Assembly: GCF_000830005.1 (NCBI RefSeq) | Contig: NZ_CP010407.1 | Location: 3,515,001-3,579,000, forward strand | Direction of reading: 5' to 3' | Length of the DNA stretch: 64,000 nucleotides | Source of the DNA: Streptomyces vietnamensis | GTDB lineage: Bacteria; Actinomycetota; Actinomycetes; Streptomycetales; Streptomycetaceae | Shown: positions 51,713 to 60,784 of the stretch, piece by piece | Layout of the letters: each line of letters starts with the position of its first letter | Position numbering within the stretch: position 1 is the first letter of the stretch | Notes under the pieces: model-generated | Told to the model about the DNA's origin: nothing | Database searches by the model: none | Seen by the model: only the letters and a program-made list of their open reading frames with translations | Position numbers and translations under genes: made by a program

Positions 51713-53887
51713 TCAGACCTTCACGAGGTCCGGCTTCGCGGCACCGCCCTCGCTCGCGGGCGCGGACTTCGCGAGGCCCTCGCCCTCCACGTCCACGTTC
51801 GGCAGGAGCCGGTCCAGCCACTTCGGCAGCCACCAGGCCTTGTGGCCGAGGAGCGCCAGCACGGCCGGGACGATCGCCATGCGGACCACGAAGGCGTCGA
51901 AGAGGACCGCGACGGCCAGGCCGAAGCCGATCATCTTGACCATCTGGTCGTCCATGCCGATGAAGCCGGAGAAGACCGCGATCATGATCACCGCGGCGGC
52001 GGTGACCACCCGGGCGCTGTGCCGGAAGCCGGTCACGATCGCCTCGCCGGGCCGCTCGCCGTGCACGTACGCCTCGCGCATCCGGGTGACGAGGAAGACC
52101 TCGTAGTCCATCGCGAGGCCGAAGACGACGCCCACCATGAAGATCGGCATCATCGACATGATCGGGCCGGTCTGCTCGACCCCGAAGAGGCTGCCGAGCC
52201 AGCCCCACTGGAAGACCGCGACGACCGCGCCGAGGGCCGCGACCACCGAGAGCAGGAAGCCGAGGGCCGCCTTCAGGGGGACGAGGACCGAGCGGAAGAC
52301 CAGGGTCAGGAGCACGAAGGCGAGGCCGACGACGAGGGCCAGGTAGGGCACCAGGGCGTCGTTCATCTTCTGCGAGAAGTCGATGTTCATCGCGGTGGCG
52401 CCGGTGACGAGGACGTCGTCGCCGGTGGCGTCGCGGATGTCGTGGACCAGGTTCTCGGTGGCGGTCGAGGACGGCCGGTCCTTCGGGACCACGGTGATCA
52501 TGGCGGCGTCGCCGGCCTTGTTCGGGGTCGCCGGGGTGACCGCGGCCCAGCCGTCGAGGCCCTTGATCGTGGAGACCGTCCGGTCGGCGGTCGCCTTGTC
52601 GCCGTCCACGACGACGAGCAGCGGGCCGTTGAAGCCGGGGCCGAAGCCGTCGGACAGCGCGTCGTACGCCCGGCGCTCGGAGGTGGAGGTCGGCTTCACG
52701 CCGTCGTCCGGGAGGCCCATCTCCAGGGAGGCGGCGGGCACGGCGATCGCGCCGAGGCCGAGGACGCCGACGATCAGGACCATCAGCGGGCGGCGGATGA
52801 CGAAGCGGGCCCAGCGGGTGCCGCCGTTGGGCTTGGCGTCCTTCTGGAGGTCGTTCTTCGGTCCCTTGCGCTGCTTGCGGCCGACGACCTTGTTCCCGGC
52901 GAAGCCGAGCAGGGCGGGGATCAGGGTGAGCGCGATCAGTACGGCGATCACGACCGTGCCGGCGGCGGCGAAGCCCATCTTCGACAGCATCGGGATGTTG
53001 ACGACGGCCAGGCCGACCAGGGCGATGACGACGGTGAGTCCGGCGAAGACGACGGCGGAGCCGGCCGTGCCGACCGCGCGGCCCGCGGCCTCCTCGTGGT
53101 CCCGGCCCTCGGCGAGCTCCGCGCGGTAGCGGGAGACGATGAAGAGGGCGTAGTCGATGCCGACGGCGAGGCCGATCATCGACGCGAGCGTGGAGGTGGT
53201 GGTGCCGAGGTCCAGGACGTTCGCGAGCGCGGTGATCGTCGAGACGCCGATGCCGACGCCGATGACCGCCGTGAGCAGCGGGAGCCCGGCCGCGACGAGC
53301 GAGCCGAAGGTGATGACGAGCACGATGCTGGCGAGGACGATGCCGATGGCCTCGCTCGCGCCCTGCTCGGGCATGGTCTGGAGGGCGTCGCCGCCGATCT
53401 CGACGGTCAGCCCCTTGCCCTGGGCGTCGTGACCGGCGTCCTTGAGGGCCTCGCGGGTCTCGTCGGTCAGCTCCATCCCGTTGACCTTGTAGGAGACCGA
53501 GACGTAGGCGGTGGAGCCGTTCTGCGAGACGGCGTGCGCGGTGTACGGGTCGGTGACCTGGACGATCTGGTCCGAGCCGGACTTGAGCGCGGCGACGGTC
53601 TCCTCGACGACGGCCTTGTGCGCCGGGTCGGTCATCTTCTCGCCCGCGGGGGCCTTGAAGACGACACGGGCGGTGGCCCCGTCGGCTCCGGCGCCGGGGA
53701 AGCGCTCTTCGAGCAGGTCGAAGGCGCGCTGGGCCTCGGTGCCGGGTATCGAGAAGGAGCTGGAGGTCGGGGTGGGGGCGGTGGCGGCACCGACGCCGGC
53801 GAGGGCGAGGAGCGCCACCCAGAGGAGGGCGACGAGCCGGCGGCGCCGGAAGGCGGCGCGGCCCAGCTTGTAGAGGAACGTGGCCAC
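51713..53887 (-). CDS. MMPL-family RND transporter
   Basis: This 724-residue membrane protein has 12 predicted helices in two halves, each with a large extracytoplasmic loop after the first helix. Family motifs are VGIDYALFIVSRYRAEL in the first half and FGLAMDYEVFLVTRMREAY in the second, whose aspartates relay protons. MMPL proteins in actinobacteria export lipids, antibiotics or other hydrophobic molecules. The GTG at 53887 is used because GGGAG lies upstream. A TetR gene 98 bases upstream on the same strand probably controls it. Confidence 0.92.
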   Translation of the reverse strand: MATFLYKLGRAAFRRRRLVALLWVALLALAGVGAATAPTPTSSSFSIPGTEAQRAFDLLEERFPGAGADGATARVVFKAPAGEKMTDPAHKAVVEETVAALKSGSDQIVQVTDPYTAHAVSQNGSTAYVSVSYKVNGMELTDETREALKDAGHDAQGKGLTVEIGGDALQTMPEQGASEAIGIVLASIVLVITFGSLVAAGLPLLTAVIGVGIGVSTITALANVLDLGTTTSTLASMIGLAVGIDYALFIVSRYRAELAEGRDHEEAAGRAVGTAGSAVVFAGLTVVIALVGLAVVNIPMLSKMGFAAAGTVVIAVLIALTLIPALLGFAGNKVVGRKQRKGPKNDLQKDAKPNGGTRWARFVIRRPLMVLIVGVLGLGAIAVPAASLEMGLPDDGVKPTSTSERRAYDALSDGFGPGFNGPLLVVVDGDKATADRTVSTIKGLDGWAAVTPATPNKAGDAAMITVVPKDRPSSTATENLVHDIRDATGDDVLVTGATAMNIDFSQKMNDALVPYLALVVGLAFVLLTLVFRSVLVPLKAALGFLLSVVAALGAVVAVFQWGWLGSLFGVEQTGPIMSMMPIFMVGVVFGLAMDYEVFLVTRMREAYVHGERPGEAIVTGFRHSARVVTAAAVIMIAVFSGFIGMDDQMVKMIGFGLAVAVLFDAFVVRMAIVPAVLALLGHKAWWLPKWLDRLLPNVDVEGEGLAKSAPASEGGAAKPDLVKV

Positions 53888-53985
53888 GGGGGCGTACTCC
53901 CAGGGTGGGGCGGGACAGGGCATGGGGAGCCGGCCCGACGGCGTGAGCGGTTCGTCGTCAGGTGGAGAGGTGGAGCTTCAGGTGA

Positions 53986-54558
53986 TCAGACGCCGAGTGA
54001 GGGGAGCACCACGGCGTCGAAGTAGGCGCTGAGGAAGGCGCGGTCGACCGGCTGATCCTCGATCAGCGGGCGGGCGATGAACGCACCGATCAGCATGTGC
54101 GGGACGAGCTTCAGCGCCGGGTTGTCGGCTTTGATCTCGCCCCGGCGGACCGCTCGGCGCAGCACCTCGTCGAGGCCGTTCATCTCGGGTTCGATGAGCA
54201 GCTCGCGCAGCGCCCGGTGCAGTTCGGGGTTGGTGTGGACGGCATGGGCGAGACCCCGCATCAGCGCGGCGTCCTTGTCCATCTGGCAGTCGTCGGTGTG
54301 GGCGATCATCTCCTGGATGTCGCCGCGGAGCGAGCCGGTGTCGATCTCGGTGATGTCGACCGGCTTGTTGTGCCGCATGGCCCGGGCGACCAGCTCCGGC
54401 TTGCTCCCCCACTGGCGGTAGAGGGTGGCCTTGCTGGAGTGGGTGCGGGAGGCGACGGCGTCCATGGTGAGGGCGTCGTAGCCGACCTCACGGAGGAGTT
54501 CGAGCACGGCCGCGTACAGCTCGGACTCCCGCTCGGGAGTGAGTCTGCTGCGTGCCAT
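53986..54558 (-). CDS. TetR-family regulator
   Basis: This 190-residue protein has an N-terminal TetR helix-turn-helix (ELLREVGYDALTMDAVASRT, then SSKATLYRQWGSKPEL) and a helical ligand-binding domain of the TetR_C type (VRRGEIKADNPALKLVP, MLIGAFIARPLI). Located directly upstream of the MMPL transporter and next to two identical palindromes, it is most likely the efflux repressor and autoregulated. The ATG at 54558 begins MARSRL. Confidence 0.92.
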   Translation of the reverse strand: MARSRLTPERESELYAAVLELLREVGYDALTMDAVASRTHSSKATLYRQWGSKPELVARAMRHNKPVDITEIDTGSLRGDIQEMIAHTDDCQMDKDAALMRGLAHAVHTNPELHRALRELLIEPEMNGLDEVLRRAVRRGEIKADNPALKLVPHMLIGAFIARPLIEDQPVDRAFLSAYFDAVVLPSLGV

Positions 54559-54576
54559 GGCCGGTCTCCGATCCGA

Positions 54577-54640
54577 ACGAAACGGTTTCGTACACCAGGA
54601 ACGATATACCCACCCCCTCAGCGAAACGAAACCGTTTCGT
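54577..54640. promoter_or_regulatory. Twin TetR operators ACGAAAC(G/C)GTTTCGT
   Basis: ACGAAACGGTTTCGT (54577-54591) and its exact complement ACGAAACCGTTTCGT (54626-54640) lie with centres 49 bp apart between the divergent tetR and tricorn genes. Each is a perfect 7-bp inverted repeat about a single central base. Confidence 0.8.
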
Positions 54641-54733
54641 ACGTGTCCTGGGCCACATCGTGCGCGCATTCACAAGGACGCCCGCATACACGTACGAGTT
54701 GCCTCACCCCCTCCGCGCGGAAAGCATGAGGAG

Positions 54734-57700
54734 GTGAGTGACGACGTCGCGTATCTCCGTTTCCCGCACCTCCACGACGACCTGCTGTGCTTCGCCGCCG
54801 AGGACGATCTCTGGCTCGCCCCGCTCGCCCCCGAGGGCGAGCGCCCCGACCGGGCCTGGCGCCTCACGGTCGACCGGACGCGGGTCGGGCACCCGCGCTT
54901 CTCGCCGGACGGGCGGCACATCGCGTACACGAACTGGCGCAGCCTCGACCCCGAGATCCATCTCGTCCCCATCGACGGCGGCACCGCCCGGCGGCTGACC
55001 TACTGGGGCTCCACCGACACCCGGGTCTGCGGCTGGACGCCCCCCGACAAGGACGGCCGCTCCGACATCCTCGCCGTCTCCTCGCACGGGCAGCCCTTCT
55101 CGTACTACTCCTGGGCGTACACCGTCCCCACCGACGGCTCCCCCGGCCTCCGCCTGCCCTGGGGCCCCGTCTCGGACATAGCGGTCACCGACGACACCGC
55201 GATCACCGGGAACGACGGCGAGCGCCGCAGCCTCCTGCTCACCGGGAAGCCGCCGCACGAGCCGGCCGCCTGGAAGCGGTACCTGGGCGGCGCCACCGGC
55301 CGCCTCTGGCTCCACGGCGAACGGCTGCTGCCCGACCTCGGCGGGCACATCGACGCCCCCATGACCGTCGGCGGGCGGATCGCCTTCCTCTCCGACCACG
55401 AGGGCATCGGCAACCTCTACTCCTGCCGGCCCGACGGCACCGACCTGCGCCGTCACACCGACCACGACGACTTCTACGCCCGGCACGCCTCCAGCGACGG
55501 CCGCCGGGTCGTCTACCAGTGCGCGGGCGAGCTGTGGATCGTCGACGCCCTCACCGCCGACTCCCGCCCCCGCAAGCTGGAGGTGCGGCTCGGCGGCCAG
55601 CGCGTCGGCCGCCGCTGCTACCAGGTGCCGGCCGCCCACCACATCGACGCGCTCTCCGTCGACGAGACCGGCCGGGCCTCCGCCGTCTCCGTGCGCGGCA
55701 GCCTGTACTGGCTGACGCACCGCGACGGCCCCGCCCGCACCATCATCGACTCCCCCGGCGTCCGGGTCCGGCTCCCCGAGATGCTCGGCAGCGGCGGCCA
55801 GGTCGCGTACGTCACCGACGCCGAGGGCGAGGACGCCGTCGAGGTCGCCTATCTGCCGCGCGCCAGCGGCGACCGGCCGCCCCGCAGGCTCGCCTCGGGC
55901 GACCTCGGCCGGGTCGAGGAACTCGTCTCCGACCCGGACGGCGAGCGGCTCGCGATCGCCTCCCACGACGGCCGGCTCCTCCTCCTCGACGCCACCGAGG
56001 AGTCCAACGGCGAGGTCACCGAGCTGATCCGCTCCGTCAACGGACCCGTCCGCGACCTCGCCTTCTCCCCCGACGGCGACTGGCTCACCTGGTCCCACCC
56101 GGGCATCGGCCGCTCCCTGCGCTCCATCAAGATGGCCCGGATCTCGGGCCCCGGCGCCCGCACCGTCGTCGACGTCACCAACGGCCGCTTCGAGGACGAG
56201 AACCCGGTCTTCACCCGCGACGGCCGCTACCTCGCCTTCCTCTCCTGGCGGGGCTTCGACCCGGTGTACGACGTGCACACCGGCGACCTGTCCTTCCCGC
56301 TCGGCTGCCGCCCCTACCTCGTCCCGCTCTCCTCCGCCACGCCCTCCCCCTTCGCACTGCTCCCCGACGGGCGCCCGGCGGCCGGCGGCCTCGACCCCAC
56401 GGACGAGGACGCCGAGACCGCCGACGGCACCGTCACCGTCGAGATCGAGGGGCTCCCCGACCGGGTCACGCCCTTCCCGGTCGCCGCCTCCAAGTACTCG
56501 GCGCTGCACCCGGTCAGCGGCGGCGGCCTGGTCTGGCTGCGCTGGCCCATCTCGGGCGCGCTCGGCGAGACCTTCGCCAACCCGGCCGACACCTCCGGCA
56601 AGCCCACCCTGGAGCACTTCTCCATCACCAAGGCCCGCAAGAGCGAACTCGCCAAGGACCTCGACTGGTTCGCGGTCAGCGGCGACGGCACCCGGCTCGT
56701 CGTCGCCGACGACGGCGAACTGCGGGCCGTGCCCGCCACCGAGTCCGGCGACGGCGACTCCACCGTCTACCTGGACCTGCGGCGCATCCTGCACGAGATC
56801 GACCCGGGCGCCGAATGGCGGCAGGCCTTCGACGAGGCCGGCCGGATCGTCCGCGCCTACTTCTGGGAGCCCGACATGGGCGGCGTCGACTGGACGGCCG
56901 TCCTCGACCAGTACCGGCCGCTCGTCGAACGGGTCGCGTCCCCCGACGAGTTCGCCGACCTGCTCCGCGAGGTCATGGGCGAACTCGGCACCTCGCACGC
57001 GTACGTCACGCCCGCCCGCCGCAACGAGGGACCGCCGCACTACCAGCGGCCGATGGGCCTGCTCGGCGCCAACCTCGTGCCGCGGGAAGCCGGTTGGACG
57101 GTCAAACGCATCCTCCCCGGCGAGTCCTCCGACTCCAAGGCCCGCTCCCCGCTCGCCGGCACCGGCATCCGCGAGGGCGCCGTCCTCACCCACGTCGACG
57201 GCCGGCCCGTCGACCCGGTCACCGGCCCGTACCCGCTGCTCTCCGGCACCGGCGGCACCACCGTCGAGCTCACCTTCACCCCCGCCGAGGGCGAGGGCCG
57301 CGCCCGCCGCGTCGCCGTCGTCCCGCTCATCGACGAACGGCCCCTGCGCTACCACGACTGGGTCGCCAAACGCCGTGCGGTGGTACGGGAGCTCAGCGGC
57401 GGCCGCTGCGGCTACCTCCACATCCCCGACATGGGCGGCTCCGGCTGGGCCCAGTTCAACCGCGACCTGCGCTGGGAGGTCTCCCGTCCCGCCCTCATCG
57501 TCGACGTGCGCGGCAACGCCGGCGGCAACATCAGCGAACTCGTCGTCGAGAAACTGACCCGCAAGATCCTCGGCTGGGACCTCACGAGGAACGCCCAGCC
57601 CGTGTCGTACGCCTCCAACGCCCCGCGCGGCCCCGTCGTCGCCCTCGCCGACGAGGCCACCTCCTCCGACGGCGACATGATCACCGCCGCGTTCAAGATC

Positions 57701-58036
57701 CTCGGCCTCGGCCCCGTCGTCGGGCAGCGCACCTGGGGCGGGGTCGTCGGCATGACCGGCCGCCACCGGCTCGGCGACGGCACCCAGATCACCGTCCCGA
57801 TGAACGCGGCCTGGTTCCCCGAGTACGGCTGGTCCCTGGAGAACCACGGCGTCGAACCCGACCTCGCGGTCCTGCGCACCCCCCTCGACTGGGCCGAGGG
57901 CCGGCACGCCCAGCTCGACGACGCGGTCCACATCGCCCTCGCGCTCCTCGACGAGACCCCCGCGGCGAGCCCCCCGGGCTACGAGTCACTGCCGGACCGC
58001 TCCCGCCCGAAACTGCCCCCGAGGCCCGACGCCTAG
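54734..58036 (+). CDS. Tricorn protease
   Basis: This 1100-residue cytoplasmic peptidase degrades oligopeptides released by the proteasome or other proteases. It contains two N-terminal beta-propellers (residues 1-680; DVAYLRFPHLHDDLLCF, FSPDGRHIAYTNWRS, SPDGDWLTW), a helical domain, a PDZ domain at about 770-865 (GTGIREGAVLTHVDGRPVDP) and a C-terminal S41 catalytic domain with VDVRGNAGGN and the nucleophile serine region DEATSSDGDM near residue 977. The GTG at 54734 is taken as start; GAGGAG directly abuts it, which is an unusual spacing. Two TetR operators lie 94-157 bases upstream. Confidence 0.92.
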   Translation: MSDDVAYLRFPHLHDDLLCFAAEDDLWLAPLAPEGERPDRAWRLTVDRTRVGHPRFSPDGRHIAYTNWRSLDPEIHLVPIDGGTARRLTYWGSTDTRVCGWTPPDKDGRSDILAVSSHGQPFSYYSWAYTVPTDGSPGLRLPWGPVSDIAVTDDTAITGNDGERRSLLLTGKPPHEPAAWKRYLGGATGRLWLHGERLLPDLGGHIDAPMTVGGRIAFLSDHEGIGNLYSCRPDGTDLRRHTDHDDFYARHASSDGRRVVYQCAGELWIVDALTADSRPRKLEVRLGGQRVGRRCYQVPAAHHIDALSVDETGRASAVSVRGSLYWLTHRDGPARTIIDSPGVRVRLPEMLGSGGQVAYVTDAEGEDAVEVAYLPRASGDRPPRRLASGDLGRVEELVSDPDGERLAIASHDGRLLLLDATEESNGEVTELIRSVNGPVRDLAFSPDGDWLTWSHPGIGRSLRSIKMARISGPGARTVVDVTNGRFEDENPVFTRDGRYLAFLSWRGFDPVYDVHTGDLSFPLGCRPYLVPLSSATPSPFALLPDGRPAAGGLDPTDEDAETADGTVTVEIEGLPDRVTPFPVAASKYSALHPVSGGGLVWLRWPISGALGETFANPADTSGKPTLEHFSITKARKSELAKDLDWFAVSGDGTRLVVADDGELRAVPATESGDGDSTVYLDLRRILHEIDPGAEWRQAFDEAGRIVRAYFWEPDMGGVDWTAVLDQYRPLVERVASPDEFADLLREVMGELGTSHAYVTPARRNEGPPHYQRPMGLLGANLVPREAGWTVKRILPGESSDSKARSPLAGTGIREGAVLTHVDGRPVDPVTGPYPLLSGTGGTTVELTFTPAEGEGRARRVAVVPLIDERPLRYHDWVAKRRAVVRELSGGRCGYLHIPDMGGSGWAQFNRDLRWEVSRPALIVDVRGNAGGNISELVVEKLTRKILGWDLTRNAQPVSYASNAPRGPVVALADEATSSDGDMITAAFKILGLGPVVGQRTWGGVVGMTGRHRLGDGTQITVPMNAAWFPEYGWSLENHGVEPDLAVLRTPLDWAEGRHAQLDDAVHIALALLDETPAASPPGYESLPDRSRPKLPPRPDA

Positions 58037-58563
58037 GGCCTGTCCGACCCTGAACCGCCGGACAGGCCCCGGACGGTCGTCAGGTCCAGCTCGTACGCGG
58101 TGCACGGCTCGCCGTCGAGCGTCATGCCGCCCACGGCCCCGAACCCGGCCCGGGCGAGCACGGCGCTCGACGCGTCGTTGCCCACGGTCACGACGGCGGT
58201 CAGCCGGCTGAGCCCGTACTCCTCGACGGCCAGCCGGCACACCTCCCGCACCCCGCGGGTGGCGAGCCCCCGCCCGGTCGCCTTCTCGGCGAGCCGGTAG
58301 CCGAGCTCGGCGCTGCCCGCGTCGGCGTCCACCTCGACGAGGTTGACCCGCCCGACGATCTCCCCGCCCTCGGCGACGAGCACGTGGAAGTGGATCTCGC
58401 CCGCCTCCTGCGCCTCGATCAGCTCCCGGAGCCGGGCGTCGAACTCCTCGAAGTAGGCGTCCCCCCGGTCGGGCACGCGCGCGGCGAAGTACGCCCGGTT
58501 CTCCCGCTCGAAGGCGAGCAGGGCGGGTGCGTGGTCGGGTCGGAGTCGCTCAAGTACGGCCAT
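58033..58563 (-). CDS. GNAT-family N-acetyltransferase
   Basis: This 176-residue protein is of the RimJ/RimL type: LRPDHAPALLAFERENRAYF near the start, IVGRVNLVEVDADAGSAELG, the acetyl-CoA loop EKATGRGLATRGVREVC and LTAVVTVGNDASSAVLARAGF. It probably acetylates a protein N-terminus or a small amine. The ATG at 58563 has no good ribosome site. Its stop shares bases with the tricorn stop (CTAG). Confidence 0.9.
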   Translation of the reverse strand: MAVLERLRPDHAPALLAFERENRAYFAARVPDRGDAYFEEFDARLRELIEAQEAGEIHFHVLVAEGGEIVGRVNLVEVDADAGSAELGYRLAEKATGRGLATRGVREVCRLAVEEYGLSRLTAVVTVGNDASSAVLARAGFGAVGGMTLDGEPCTAYELDLTTVRGLSGGSGSDRP

Positions 58564-58633
58564 GGCGATCACCGTACGAAGATCCGGCCCCTCGGACGTA
58601 CAGCTTTTCGGTCCCTCACGGCCGGCCACGGCA

Positions 58634-58665
58634 GAAGGCGCACCCGGGGCCCCGGGTGCGCCTTC
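58634..58665. terminator. Perfect 32-bp palindromic terminator
   Basis: GAAGGCGCACCCGGGG (58634-58649) is exactly complementary to the next 16 bases. It lies just past the stop of the small minus-strand gene at 58684. Confidence 0.75.
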
Positions 58666-58683
58666 CTCAAGGACGGGCCGACG

Positions 58684-58869
58684 TCAGGCGTCGTAGTCCA
58701 TGTCGAGACGGTCCTGCTCCTCCTGCTGGGCCCGGCGGGTCTCCTCGTCGGCGCGCCCGCGGCCCTGGGAGGCACGCTGGGAGGCCTCGTCCTTCGCCTT
58801 GCCGGCGGCCTGCTTGGCCTTCTCCGCCGCCTGCTTGGCCTTGTCCTTGAACTGGTCCTGCATGCCCAT
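58684..58869 (-). CDS. Small helical, charged protein
   Basis: This 61-residue protein is rich in Lys, Ala, Gln and Glu (QFKDKAKQAAEKAKQAAGKA, KDEASQRASQ), consistent with one long amphipathic helix of the CsbD-like or apolipoprotein-like kind. AGGAG lies nine bases before the ATG. Similar short stress-type proteins are frequent in Streptomyces. A perfect terminator follows. Confidence 0.7.
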   Translation of the reverse strand: MGMQDQFKDKAKQAAEKAKQAAGKAKDEASQRASQGRGRADEETRRAQQEEQDRLDMDYDA

Positions 58870-58979
58870 GGAAGTTCACTCCTAGAAGGGGTGCGAGGGG
58901 GGTCGGGGCGATGTGCCCCTCGGGCTCGACCAGCCTCGCACGAGCGAACACTCCACGCATTTCGATCGGTTACGGACGG

Positions 58980-59870
58980 CTACCGCGCCGAGGAACCCTC
59001 CGCCCGCGCCTGCTCGTCCGCAGCCCCGCCCGCACCCACCAGCCCCTTGGAGACCGAGCTCAGGCGCGGCTCGAAACGCCGCATCTCGCGCTGCCCGACC
59101 GTGGCGATCAGGCTCGGCAGGTAGCCGCGGACCGACTGCATCCCGCGCAGCCACCACTGTGCGTACACATGGGCCGAGCGCCGCTCGATGCCCGCGACGA
59201 TCCGGTCGACGGCCGGGCCGAGGGGGTACGTGCGGTTCGAGGGCCACGGCAGCCGCTGCCGCAGCTCCTTCATCACGTCGTCCTGGTCCGCGCCCCGCAC
59301 CATGTCCGTGTCGGTCCAGGACAGATAGCCGACGCCGACCTTCACGCCCTTGTACGCGACCTCGGCGCGCAGGCTGTGCGCGAAGGCCTCGACGCCCGAC
59401 TTGGAGGCGCAGTACGCCGTCATCATCGGGGCGGGCGTGATCGCGGCGAGCGAGGCGATCTGGAGGAAGTACCCGCGCGACTCCATGAGGACCGGCAGGA
59501 ACGCCCGGCCCGTCACCGCGCCGCCGATCAGGTTGACCTCGATGACCCGCCGCCAGGCGACCGGGTCGGAGTCGACGAACGGACCGCCCGCCGCGACACC
59601 GGCGTTGGCGACGACGATGTCGACCTTCCCGAACCGTTCCTTCACCTCGGCCGCGACCCGGGCCATCGCCTCGTGGTCGGTGACGTCGGCGTGCCACCAG
59701 TCGGCCTCGGTGTGCAGCCGCCCGGCGACCTCCTTCAGCTGCTCCGGCTCCAGACCGACCAGCGCGATCTTCGCGCCGCGCGCGGAGAGCTTGCGGGCGA
59801 GGAGCTCCCCGACCCCGCGGGCCCCGCCGGTGACGACCGCGACCTGTCCTTCCAGGCTCACCCTGCTCAT
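58980..59870 (-). CDS. Short-chain dehydrogenase/reductase
   Basis: This 296-residue classical SDR has TGGARGVGE (residues 15-23) for NAD(P) binding, IVVANAGVAAGGP, the catalytic serine in LQIASLAAITP and Y-x-x-x-K in YCASKSG. The C-terminal extension after residue 210 is typical of SDRs of the SadH kind. Its ATG overlaps the hydrolase stop codon, so it is the third gene of a coupled monooxygenase-hydrolase-SDR operon and probably oxidises or reduces an alcohol/ketone in that path. Confidence 0.9.
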   Translation of the reverse strand: MSRVSLEGQVAVVTGGARGVGELLARKLSARGAKIALVGLEPEQLKEVAGRLHTEADWWHADVTDHEAMARVAAEVKERFGKVDIVVANAGVAAGGPFVDSDPVAWRRVIEVNLIGGAVTGRAFLPVLMESRGYFLQIASLAAITPAPMMTAYCASKSGVEAFAHSLRAEVAYKGVKVGVGYLSWTDTDMVRGADQDDVMKELRQRLPWPSNRTYPLGPAVDRIVAGIERRSAHVYAQWWLRGMQSVRGYLPSLIATVGQREMRRFEPRLSSVSKGLVGAGGAADEQARAEGSSAR

Positions 59871-60784
59871 GCCCCTGCCTCCTCGTTCTCCTTGACGCCC
59901 AGGTACGTCAGGGTCAGTTCGCGGATCTGCGCGGTGACGGCCTCCGGGGCCTCCACCGGTGTCATGTGGCCCATGCCCGCCAGCGTGACGAGGCCCGTGC
60001 AGTGCGGCAGCGCCTCCGCCATCGCATGGGAGTGGACGGGCGGAGTGAGCCGGTCGGCGGTGCCGACGAGGACGGCCACCGGCAGCCGCAGCTCCCGGAG
60101 GCCCGCTTCGAGGTCGAGCCCGGCCAGGACCTGCGACCAGCCGTGGCGGGCGCCGCGCGGGCAGGCGTGCACGATCCGGGCACAGGCCTCGACGCGCTCC
60201 GGCGCCGAACCCGGTCCCATCGTCGCGTACCTCAGGACCTTCTTCGAGACGGCGTTCACCGGGCCGAGCGGCGCCTTCGCGCCGAGGACGGCCTTGGTCA
60301 GCCGGCTGCGCAGCCCGCCGGGCCCGAGCGGGACGACGGTGGCCTCGGCGGTCAGCCGCGAGGGGCCGGTGGAGCAGAGCAGGACGGCGGCGGCGTGCTG
60401 CCGGAAGCCGGGCCGCCGTGCGGCCGCCATGACCGTCATGCCGCCCATGGAGTGGCCGGCGATCACGGCCCGCTCGCCGGGACCGAGGGTGGCGGCGAGC
60501 ACCGCCTCCAGGTCGTCGGCGAGCGCCGTCGTGGAGTAGCCCGCGCCGCCGGTCGCGGCGGGCGCCGGGGAGCGGCCGTGGCCGCGCTGGTCGTAGGCGA
60601 TGACCCGGTGGTCGGCGGCGAGGGCCCGTATCTGCTCGGTCCAGAAGGCGATCGAGCAGGTCCAGCCGTGGGAGAGGACCACGGCGGGCGCGCCCTCGGG
60701 GCCGTACACCTCGACGTGGATCGGGGAGCCGTCGGCGGAGACGGCGGTGAGCGCGCGGGGCGCGGGAAGGCTCTGGAGCGTCAC
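59867..60784 (-). CDS. Alpha/beta hydrolase
   Basis: This 305-residue protein has the oxyanion motif LSHGWTCS, RGHGRSPAPA, the nucleophile elbow AGHSMGGMT, an acid in LVGTADRLTPP and the final His in AGMGHMTPVEAPE. It should cleave esters or lactones. The GTG start at 60784 overlaps the stop of the monooxygenase gene, and its stop overlaps the SDR start. In this context it would split the ester formed by a Baeyer-Villiger enzyme. Confidence 0.9.
   Translation of the reverse strand: MTLQSLPAPRALTAVSADGSPIHVEVYGPEGAPAVVLSHGWTCSIAFWTEQIRALAADHRVIAYDQRGHGRSPAPAATGGAGYSTTALADDLEAVLAATLGPGERAVIAGHSMGGMTVMAAARRPGFRQHAAAVLLCSTGPSRLTAEATVVPLGPGGLRSRLTKAVLGAKAPLGPVNAVSKKVLRYATMGPGSAPERVEACARIVHACPRGARHGWSQVLAGLDLEAGLRELRLPVAVLVGTADRLTPPVHSHAMAEALPHCTGLVTLAGMGHMTPVEAPEAVTAQIRELTLTYLGVKENEEAGA

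Noticed and set aside
54704..57931. A 1075-codon frame antisense to the tricorn protease gene
   Set aside because: It is Gly/Val/Ala/Asp-rich with no recognisable domain and mirrors the tricorn gene exactly; a shadow of GC-rich third positions.
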